From: Vagococcus fluvialis bH819
GTDB lineage: Bacteria; Bacillota; Bacilli; Lactobacillales; Vagococcaceae
Reading direction: 5' to 3'
Assembly: GCF_900163795.1 (NCBI RefSeq)
Contig: NZ_FWFD01000015.1
Location: forward strand, 1 to 64,000
DNA: 64,000 nt
Below, piece after piece: positions 55,429-62,816 of the stretch (within the stretch, counting starts at the first letter, position 1; every line of letters starts with the position of its first letter). A model generated the notes under the pieces. It did no database searches and was not told where the DNA came from. It worked only from the letters and a program-made list of their open reading frames with translations. The translations under genes were made by a program, and so were the position numbers.

Positions 55429-56150
55429 ACCTAACCAACTTATCTCTAGTTAACCTTTTAATCTTAAATTAAGGAACTAATAGCTGTTCGATAAAAATGT
55501 AATTAAATATATAATGACGGAATAATTTATTAATGTTATACGGAATATGTTTATATAATAAAAAGTGATAATAAAAATAAAAAAGATGAATTTTTTATGC
55601 GGAATAAAATGAATGAAATTTAAATGAATAAGGAAGTCTCGTTAGGGGGTGGAAAGGTACTGAAAAGAGAGGGAGAATCCTGAAAACACTTTGTATTATT
55701 TGTTTCCTAAAAATTTTACATTACTGTTAAATCAGTATTTATGAGCTTAAAAAGTGCTATATATAGAAAGAAACATATTAGGGGGAGATATCTATATATA
55801 TGAAAAAGTTAGTTAAAAAACTTTTTTTATGAAGTTATATAACTTAGTTGTAGTAAAAGGAAGATATAGCGGTTAAATGTATAACTTAGAACGGGATAAA
55901 ATAACATAACTAGTATGATTTTGAGTAGGCTGAAAGTCGAGAAAAATAGACTTGACGCGGTTATGAGAACGAGCTATAGTGTTGATACAACGACGGACAA
56001 GTTAAGTAAAGTACTTAAAAATATAATACAGGAAACGCTAATTTTAAAATCGTTAAAAAACAAGGGGGTATGATAATTATGTGTTAAACATTGTAGGTAG
56101 GGAAGTTCAAAGCGTAAAAAAACAATTATAAAAAATAGGAGGAAAAGGAA
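55429..56150 (+). other. Long non-coding gap with promoter and leader-like hairpin
   Basis: There is no gene over about 720 bases. It holds A/T-rich tracts, a 10-codon frame MKKLVKKLFL (55800-55832) whose DNA also forms AAAAAGTT/AACTTTTTTT with a T run, and a good promoter at 55952-55980. TTAAGTAAAGTACTTAA (about 56003-56020) is dyad-like. It could hold an origin or a regulatory leader. Confidence 0.6.
55952..55980 (+). promoter_or_regulatory. Promoter for the downstream small genes
   Basis: TTGACG (55952-55957), exactly 17 bases, TATAGT (55975-55980). The first gene starts 170 bases later. Confidence 0.75.
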
Positions 56151-56459
56151 ATGAAGAAAATTATTAATGGCAAAGCATACAATACGGAAACTGGGACACT
56201 GTTAGCAACTTATGAATATGGGTATGGAATGGATTTCAGAAAGGTATTAGAAGAGTTATACGTGACTAAAAAAGGAGCGTATTTTTTATACTACTTTGGT
56301 GGACCAAGCAGTAAATACGGTGAATCAATAGGTAATAATCAAATGTCTGAAAGTTCAGGAATAAAATTATTATCAAAAGATGAGGCAAAAGAATTTATGG
56401 AAGAAAATGGTGATGCAGATGACTATGAGAAGTATTTTGGTGAAGTAGAAGAAGGTTAA
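56151..56459 (+). CDS. Hypothetical small acidic protein
   Basis: This 102-aa protein is of a kind often seen in Firmicutes conjugative elements and phages: MKKIINGKAYNTETGTLL, then KKGAYFLYYFGGPSSKYG. The C-terminal third (DEAKEFMEENGDADDYEKYFGEVEEG) is acidic. Function is not known; small DNA-mimic or single-strand binding roles cannot be judged from sequence. AGGAGGAAAAGG precedes the ATG. Confidence 0.65.
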   Translation: MKKIINGKAYNTETGTLLATYEYGYGMDFRKVLEELYVTKKGAYFLYYFGGPSSKYGESIGNNQMSESSGIKLLSKDEAKEFMEENGDADDYEKYFGEVEEG

Positions 56460-56660
56460 TAAATTTAGCAATAGCTAGTTCAGTAAATAATCAATTTCCA
56501 GCGATTGCTTTAAATTAGTTAATTATAGATACATTCCGTTATTGTTTTACAAACTTTGTTGTAAAGATGATACAGGAGGAGAGGAAAGAGGAAGTAAATC
56601 GAGTTATACTCAGGTTGTTGCTGAAGGAGATAAGTTATCTCTTTCAAAGGAGGTAAATAA

Positions 56661-56828
56661 ATGTTAAATAGAAAAGAGGTAGATTCAGTATTAAATTTAG
56701 CAAGTTTAGAGAAGTTAGAATATTTAGCTGACTATACAAGTAATATTTACTATGAAGAAACTAAAGAAGTGAATCAGTATTTGTATGTGAGTTTCTATAA
56801 AAATAATGAATACTACAATGTTAAATAA
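56661..56828 (+). CDS. Hypothetical 55-aa protein
   Basis: Short frame MLNRKEVDSVLNLASLEKLE... with a very strong ribosome site AAAGGAGG seven bases upstream. It has helical N-terminal half and Tyr/Asn-rich C-terminus. No family is recognised. The bases between 56460 and 56660 show nothing else. It precedes a second small acidic protein. Confidence 0.55.
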   Translation: MLNRKEVDSVLNLASLEKLEYLADYTSNIYYEETKEVNQYLYVSFYKNNEYYNVK

Positions 56829-56874
56829 AGAATTTAGACAAAATGGAATTGTATATAAACAGGAGGAGATAGGA

Positions 56875-57336
56875 ATGGAACAAGTAAAAGGATTAATGAA
56901 AGAAGAACTAGCAGTAGGGAGTGAGGAGATAGAGTATCTTAATGAAGGAAGTGAGGCTCAAGATAATAATGAACGATATGAGTATTACTACAATGAAATT
57001 TTAGAACGGGCACATTATTTCTATGATAAACTTCGTGATGATGACCTTAAAGAGTTAACATTAGAGTGGAATGAGGAGATAGGTATTGGATTAGGAGAAA
57101 TTATGGAATCAGGCTGTGAGTACAAAGATTTTAGTGAAGACTATAAGAATGTTATATCTGAGTCCACAAATCCTGATATTTTTCTAGAAAAGGGAACTCG
57201 TGCAATGATAGAACGTTTTAGCTTTGATTTAAGCTATTTAGACGATATGTTATCAAATGACGGCGAAATATTTATACGGGACCTTTTAATAGCATATGTT
57301 GAAACATATATTCAAGATGCTAGATGGCATTATTAG
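56875..57336 (+). CDS. Hypothetical acidic protein
   Basis: I do not recognise this 153-aa, strongly acidic, helical protein (many Glu/Asp, Tyr-rich segment YEYYYNEILERAHYFYDKL). An ATG at 56806 is in frame, but AGGAGGAGATAGGA lies directly before ATG 56875. Acidic proteins of mobile elements can be antirestriction DNA mimics, but no ArdA-type motif is visible. A strong terminator follows. Confidence 0.6.
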   Translation: MEQVKGLMKEELAVGSEEIEYLNEGSEAQDNNERYEYYYNEILERAHYFYDKLRDDDLKELTLEWNEEIGIGLGEIMESGCEYKDFSEDYKNVISESTNPDIFLEKGTRAMIERFSFDLSYLDDMLSNDGEIFIRDLLIAYVETYIQDARWHY

Positions 57337-57352
57337 AGTAGAGATATATAAC

Positions 57353-57390
57353 AATAAGGATGACTTATATTTGTAAGTCATCCTTATTTG
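57353..57390. terminator. Intrinsic terminator, near-perfect stem
   Basis: AATAAGGATGACTTA pairs with TAAGTCATCCTTATT. The T/A runs suit both strands. Between here and 57684 nothing else is seen. Confidence 0.88.
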
Positions 57391-57683
57391 GCTAAAAAAC
57401 GCAAGGGTATGAAACAGGAAATTAATTGAAATAGATAATAAGAGGTGTATCTGACACATTCAAAATACAATTTCCTAATAAAAATCAATCAATTGTTAAC
57501 AGATGAAACGGCTTTAAATGTAAATACATGTGAAATTAAATTAACATACATTTAAGCTGCATTTGAACTACCAAAGGCTAAAAATATCAAACTAAAAAAA
57601 CCGTTGATTTTATTAAAAACTAATTTTAGAAAGTGAGGATATAGCACATATATTTACCCAAAATAAAAAGGAGGAGATAAAAA

Positions 57684-58535
57684 ATGTCAATAAATGAGAA
57701 AGGAGAATTTAAATTTAAAGTAAATGAGGAGACCGTACGACTGAAAAGACCAGGTTTACCAAAAAACATGTATCAATCTAGCCAAAGAACAGAAATTTAC
57801 TCGGACAAATGGAAGAAAACTTTTAGAAAAACAACGGCTAATGAACTAGCAAACATTATTAAAGATACGACAATAACGCAGAACAGTTTAATGAGAATAA
57901 CGGGGTCTTATTCAACTAAAATGTTAGCTAACCTAAAACTAAATAATGAGTTGATGAGTGGGATAGAACACCGCCCAAGTAAGACATTTTTTAACAAAAA
58001 ACTAAATTTAGACGAGGCAATTAACAACAATATGTTGAGCTACATTCCTTATGCAATAAACTACATAAACAGCTTAATGGAAGAGGAACAGGATAAGCTT
58101 TACTTGGACAATTTTACAATTCTAAACAAGAACCTGTATTTTTCCATGTTCCTAACCCAAAACACTTTAATCAACACAGAATGTATATTTCTGGAGCAGA
58201 AAGACGTTCTTACAGGGAAAATACAAACTTTAGGGAACAGTAAGCATTTAAAAATATTCATAACAGATACTTATAATTCAAAGAGCGGATTAAACATGGT
58301 AATCAACAATTTAAAAGAAGATTTCATATTCATAACAATTAATCATAGCTTTAAAGTAATGTATTTGAGTATTTACAGCAACAACACAATTATTCAATTT
58401 ACAAAAGAAAATTTAATGGCTTTAAAAAATAAGCACGACCGCCAAAATAACGAAGACTTATACATTAATGTAAAGGAGAAATACGAATTTGAAAGGAAAA
58501 TAATTGGAGGAAAGGAAGATGAGCAAAAACAATAA
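57684..58535 (+). CDS. Hypothetical protein paired with the FtsK-like ATPase
   Basis: I do not recognise this 283-aa protein. Residues about 45-90 (KTTANELANIIKDTTITQNSLMRITGSYSTKMLANLKLNN) look like a winged helix-turn-helix; the rest is alpha/beta with many hydrophobic strands (FIFITINHSFKVMYLSIYS). It overlaps the FtsK-like gene by 17 bases, so the two work together. In Gram-positive elements the partner of an FtsK-type coupling ATPase is often a Rep/relaxase (for example Replic_Relax proteins with an N-terminal HTH), but no HUH or catalytic motif is clear here. Confidence 0.6.
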   Translation: MSINEKGEFKFKVNEETVRLKRPGLPKNMYQSSQRTEIYSDKWKKTFRKTTANELANIIKDTTITQNSLMRITGSYSTKMLANLKLNNELMSGIEHRPSKTFFNKKLNLDEAINNNMLSYIPYAINYINSLMEEEQDKLYLDNFTILNKNLYFSMFLTQNTLINTECIFLEQKDVLTGKIQTLGNSKHLKIFITDTYNSKSGLNMVINNLKEDFIFITINHSFKVMYLSIYSNNTIIQFTKENLMALKNKHDRQNNEDLYINVKEKYEFERKIIGGKEDEQKQ

Positions 58536-60309
58536 TTTAATAAAAGTAGAAATTGACGGGCAAGAATTAAAAACCTTAGTCAAGAATTTACTAACTCAAC
58601 TAAAAAATTGGACTGTACAGAGATTCAACAAGTCTAAAGCTAAACTAACTTATTTTAAGCGTTTAAACGAAATACAAGAAGATAGAACAAGGATAATACA
58701 ACTTTACGCATTATTAGGGGGATTCATGTTAATAGAATTGGGATTACTAGTAAATTTAAAAATAGTATTATTTTTAACATTACCAATAATTTTAATGATA
58801 GTTGTAGACGTAGTGTATAGAAGAAATTTACCAAAATTATATTTTAAGAAGATACAAGAAATATACAGGGAACAAGTAGACAGTAGCTTTAAACTGTTAA
58901 CTGTAGAAGAAATCTACGTGGATTTAGTGTTCACAATGTTAAGATTAGAAAGTTTTGAAGAGGGGAAAAGATATTATTCACTAAATACCCAAAATTTTAA
59001 TAAATGTCATGACTACTTAAGAGGGAAAACTGATATTAGTAAAAATGAACAGTTGGAAAGGTTAGAAGTCTTCCGCCAAAATAATGATATTTCCCCGAAA
59101 GTTCATAAGGTTTTGCGTAATATTTTAGAAAATAAAAATAGTCTAGGGTTCATTTACCATGAAGAAAACCAACTATTTACTAATGAAAATGTAAATAGTT
59201 GTGAAATAAAATGTAGGTTGTTTGAGGGGAAAACCATTAAGAGTGTAAGGGATAGTTTACACATATTACAACAGAAAACAAGCTTTAAAAACATGAAAAT
59301 AATTGAGGACAGTATTGACGCAAGATACTTTACTTTAAAAGTAATTTTTAATACTAACATTAAAGTAAATGAAATTTCAGTAAAAGACCGAATATCCCAC
59401 GCAGAAAACGGAAAAATACTTATGGGGAATACAGAAAATGGCTCGGCGGAAATAACAGCAGATTCCCTTAATAAAACAGTATCCCACTGGCTAATAAGTG
59501 CGTTGAGTGGCTCAGGAAAAAGTGTATTAGTCTTAAATCTATTAACGAGCTTACTAAATTTGAAATTTAAAGGGAAATACATGTATGAAGACTGTTTAAT
59601 TGTTAGCTTAAAAAGTCAGGATTACCTTGAGGCAAGGTTGGACGAACGTGGAATAGTAGTTAGGGATAGCGTGGAAGATATGGAAAAAATGGTTGATTAT
59701 GTTTCAACTATTAATACCCAACGAATCAATATTCTAAAAAAGCACCGTTTGGACAACGCAAATAATTTAAATAAACAAATAGAGGTAAAAAATATTATAG
59801 AAAGTTATATGGGGAATATTCTTCTAGTACTAGATGAGTTCCAAAATTTATTAGAAGGAACGGACAACGAAACCAAAAAAAGAATTTTAGGTAAGGTAGC
59901 TATACTATTAAGAACGAGTAGAAGTCAAAACATAAACATTATGGTAATCCAACAAAGTGCTAAAAAAGAAGACCTAAAAAATATCCGTCAAAACGTAAAC
60001 ATAATGATTTTAGGGCGACAAATAGACAATTTCGAGTTGGCAAGCTTGGACAGTAGTGGTGAAATTACTAAATATTACAAGGATTTGGATAGTCGTGGAA
60101 AAGGAGCCCAGGGGAAATTTTTTATTAACAGTGAAATTAAAATAAACGGCAATGGTTCGGACTATGCAAGTAGTTTTAGTATCTTGCATACTTCAAACAT
60201 TAGTAAGCAAGAAATAGCGACTGACTTCACAAGAAAATTTAATACAAATAACAAGTATTTAGAGGATGTAGAACAAATTATTAACGGTGGAGAAAAGGAT
60301 ATCTTTTAA
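58519..60309 (+). CDS. FtsK/SpoIIIE-like membrane DNA translocase
   Basis: This 596-aa protein has two transmembrane helices near the N-terminus (about 58-78 and 82-98) and a RecA-like motor. Walker A is ALSGSGKSVLVLNLL (Gly331 to Ser335) and Walker B is NILLVLDEFQNLL (Asp439-Glu440). The sensor-like LRTSRSQNINIMVIQQS fits the FtsK/SpoIIIE/TcpA group. Such proteins pump DNA or couple it to a mating pore. TTG at 58504 is in frame, but GGAGGAAAGGAAG precedes ATG 58519. A repeat array follows its stop. No relaxase or T4SS gene is recognised nearby. Confidence 0.85.
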   Translation: MSKNNNLIKVEIDGQELKTLVKNLLTQLKNWTVQRFNKSKAKLTYFKRLNEIQEDRTRIIQLYALLGGFMLIELGLLVNLKIVLFLTLPIILMIVVDVVYRRNLPKLYFKKIQEIYREQVDSSFKLLTVEEIYVDLVFTMLRLESFEEGKRYYSLNTQNFNKCHDYLRGKTDISKNEQLERLEVFRQNNDISPKVHKVLRNILENKNSLGFIYHEENQLFTNENVNSCEIKCRLFEGKTIKSVRDSLHILQQKTSFKNMKIIEDSIDARYFTLKVIFNTNIKVNEISVKDRISHAENGKILMGNTENGSAEITADSLNKTVSHWLISALSGSGKSVLVLNLLTSLLNLKFKGKYMYEDCLIVSLKSQDYLEARLDERGIVVRDSVEDMEKMVDYVSTINTQRINILKKHRLDNANNLNKQIEVKNIIESYMGNILLVLDEFQNLLEGTDNETKKRILGKVAILLRTSRSQNINIMVIQQSAKKEDLKNIRQNVNIMILGRQIDNFELASLDSSGEITKYYKDLDSRGKGAQGKFFINSEIKINGNGSDYASSFSILHTSNISKQEIATDFTRKFNTNNKYLEDVEQIINGGEKDIF

Positions 60310-60310
60310 A

Positions 60311-60472
60311 TAGTCGACTATAAATCCGTAAAATTATACGATTATATTTCCGTAAAAATATCCGACTTTAATTACGACTATAAAGTCGACTTTTGGATAG
60401 AATCGGCTAAATTTACGGGAATAGATACGGGTATTTTACCGACTTTAATTCCGTAAATAATACCGATTTTTA
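60311..60472 (+). repeat. Array of short CCG-type repeats after the FtsK-like gene
   Basis: Within about 160 bases CCGTAAA occurs at 60326, 60350 and 60451 on the plus strand and as TTTACGG at 60412. CCGACTTTAATT occurs twice (60362, 60439), CGACTATAAA twice, and the palindrome AAAGTCGACTTT once (60382-60393). CG dinucleotides are far denser than nearby. The 60473-60660 remainder shows nothing clear. It could be the translocase loading site, an oriT or an oriV. Confidence 0.75.
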
Positions 60473-60660
60473 AAAAGTATGTAAATATTAGCAGATAAAA
60501 GAGAGCAGAGTTATACTAATTAAATGTTCGCAGTGGGTATACCTAAAAAGGACAAAATATCTAGAATTAAGAATACAGTAATGACAGTTAAAACGGATGA
60601 TTTAGAAAGTTCATTTTGACTTATTCAGTAAATAGATTAAAAAATATGGAGGAGAGGAGA

Positions 60661-61272
60661 ATGAAATTTTTTTATATTCGAGTTAGCAGTAAGGAACAAA
60701 ATGAAGGTAGACAGTTAGAAATCGCAAAGGAAATGGGCATAAATAAAGAGTGTATTTACATAGATAAGGAGTCAGGGAAAAATTTAGAGAGACCTGAATG
60801 GAAAAAGCTAATGAATACTTTGAGGGTGGAAGATACATTAGTAGTTCAAGACTTGTCTAGGTTATCACGGAACAAGAAAAATATTAAAGACGTGTGGAAA
60901 GAGTTAATTGATAGGGGAATAAATATAGAGGTCGTAAATATGCCTATCTTAAACACAGAAAAATATAAAGATTTAGGGAGTATGGGGCAACTTGTTTCAG
61001 ATATTGTATTTGAACTTCTTTCATGGATGGTTGAAGAAGAAAGGGAACGTATTAAAAATAATCAAAGACAGGGAATTGAACTAGCAAAGCAAGAAGGCAA
61101 GTATAAAGGTAGGCTACTAAAATACCATGAAGATGCAACTGGAGCGGATAAGTTGGTGTATGATGCCATAATAAAGGGGTTAGAGGATGGAATATCAGTA
61201 AAAAATTTAGCAACAAATTTAAAGATTAGTAGAAATACCATTTATAAAATAAAAAATGGTATAATTGATTAA
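60661..61272 (+). CDS. Small serine recombinase (resolvase family), second
   Basis: This 203-aa resolvase-like protein has the catalytic serine in YIRVSSKEQN (Ser9), VVQDLSRLSRNKK, the long E-helix WMVEEERERIKNNQRQGIELAKQEG and a C-terminal HTH (VKNLATNLKISRNTIYKIKNG). It differs clearly from the recombinase at 49878. The frame runs upstream to 60616, but GGAGGAGAGGAG lies before ATG 60661. The FRG gene starts 15 bases later, so both may share a transcript. Confidence 0.9.
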   Translation: MKFFYIRVSSKEQNEGRQLEIAKEMGINKECIYIDKESGKNLERPEWKKLMNTLRVEDTLVVQDLSRLSRNKKNIKDVWKELIDRGINIEVVNMPILNTEKYKDLGSMGQLVSDIVFELLSWMVEEERERIKNNQRQGIELAKQEGKYKGRLLKYHEDATGADKLVYDAIIKGLEDGISVKNLATNLKISRNTIYKIKNGIID

Positions 61273-61287
61273 AAAGGTAGGATTGCT

Positions 61288-62667
61288 ATGAATGCAGTTA
61301 AAATAAAAAGTTTCAATAATTTTATAGACAATGTTAAAAGAGTTAAAAAAAATAATCCAAATATTATATATCGTGGCATAGTCGATTATGAAAATAATTC
61401 TAATGAACTAATACCTAAATTGTTTAGAGAAGAACACTTATATATTGATGAAAGTGAGTTAATAAATGGTATTTTAAGTGAATTACCTAATGAATTTCAG
61501 GGTGTAGAAAGTAATTTAGAAATTTTATTAAAATTACAACATTATGGAATACCTACAAGATTATTGGATGTATCTTTTAATCCTTATATTTCTTTATTTT
61601 TTTCTTGTGATTCAGAAACTAGAAGTAGTAATAAATCAACTAATCCCAATATAGGAATAGTTTATATTATAAATGGAAATGAGTTAGAAACAAAAACAAT
61701 TTTTAGTGATAAGGTATCTATTATGTCATCTTTATCACGTTTGAAAGATACACAAAAAGATGAACTTGAGGATTCCTTATATAGTTATTTGAGAATTAAA
61801 GTGGAAGTTATTATTTGGTACTTGAGTGTAATAGAAAAAAAGAGATTCAGCAATTTTTTAAAAATTGAAAATAATGAAATGGAAGAAAAAGATTATTCTT
61901 CAGATGAAGAAATGATAGATGAGTATTTTCATGAAATAAAAAGAATTGAAGAGTTTGATTTTACAAATTTTATGGAAAAACTTTTTTCTAATGAGCCTTT
62001 AAGTGATTTGATTAAAGTAATAGGTTCAACTGAATTAGGAATGTCTATTTATGATGAGTATCCTGATTATACAAATGAGTCGATTTTAAAAGATATAAAG
62101 GATGTTGAAATAATTCTGAATGAGTTTTTATTATTTTCTAGAGTAGAAGATTTTTATTTTGATGGTTATGATAGATTTCAAGATGCTATGAAAAGAGTTA
62201 ACGAAATATATAATAATATGACTTCAGTAAAAAGACTGATGCATGAAGTTAGAAATTATAAACCAGGATTCAGAGATGAACTAGTACTAGATGATTTATG
62301 TAAAGATTATCTTATTATCCCTCATAAAAGTAATGAGAGAATAAAAAATCAACAAGGTGGTTTTATATTAAAAGGATTTGGAAGTCAGCGCAATTTCTTG
62401 AATAAAGATTATATTTTAGAAAGATGGGAAATTCCCTTTGAAATTATGGGAATTGAGTCTAATAGTAGTGAGGAAAATCTTTTAGAAAGTTTGTCTACTA
62501 TGAATATAGATAATAGTTATATTTATCCAGAATTAGAACATTATAATGTAAAAAAGCATGTAAAGAAAACAAAAATTTATAGTAGTTCATTTAAGGAGAA
62601 CTCTGAAAAACTAAAAATTTTCAAAAGTATTCAAGAAGATACTGAGGAAGATGATATTTCATTATAA
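61288..62667 (+). CDS. FRG-domain protein, putative defence/toxin component
   Basis: This 459-aa protein has an FRG domain. The naming motif is present as Tyr28-Arg29-Gly30 (NIIYRGIVDY), followed by NELIPKLFR and the second motif LQHYGIPTRLLDVSFNPYISLFFSC (about 83-107). The C-terminal part of the domain has NQQGGFILKGF, WEIPFEI and the late YIYPELEHY. Between them lies an acidic, helical insert of about 180 residues. FRG proteins are found in mobile elements and defence islands; their activity is not settled. A HEPN protein follows on the same strand. Confidence 0.82.
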   Translation: MNAVKIKSFNNFIDNVKRVKKNNPNIIYRGIVDYENNSNELIPKLFREEHLYIDESELINGILSELPNEFQGVESNLEILLKLQHYGIPTRLLDVSFNPYISLFFSCDSETRSSNKSTNPNIGIVYIINGNELETKTIFSDKVSIMSSLSRLKDTQKDELEDSLYSYLRIKVEVIIWYLSVIEKKRFSNFLKIENNEMEEKDYSSDEEMIDEYFHEIKRIEEFDFTNFMEKLFSNEPLSDLIKVIGSTELGMSIYDEYPDYTNESILKDIKDVEIILNEFLLFSRVEDFYFDGYDRFQDAMKRVNEIYNNMTSVKRLMHEVRNYKPGFRDELVLDDLCKDYLIIPHKSNERIKNQQGGFILKGFGSQRNFLNKDYILERWEIPFEIMGIESNSSEENLLESLSTMNIDNSYIYPELEHYNVKKHVKKTKIYSSSFKENSEKLKIFKSIQEDTEEDDISL

Positions 62668-62816
62668 TATTAAGATATAAATTAATTAATAAATCACAAA
62701 TTCTATCACTGCACTAAAAGTGGTTATAAATATAGGATGTTAGTCAATAAAGAGATATTGGTTTGGAAATATGTCAATGTGATTGAGTATTATAAAGAAG
62801 TGAGGAGGTTGTTGTT

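Noticed and set aside
59154-59582. 142-codon minus-strand frame inside the FtsK-like gene
   Set aside because: It lies antisense to the Walker A region of a clear gene and has no ribosome site; hydrophobic content mirrors the opposite strand.
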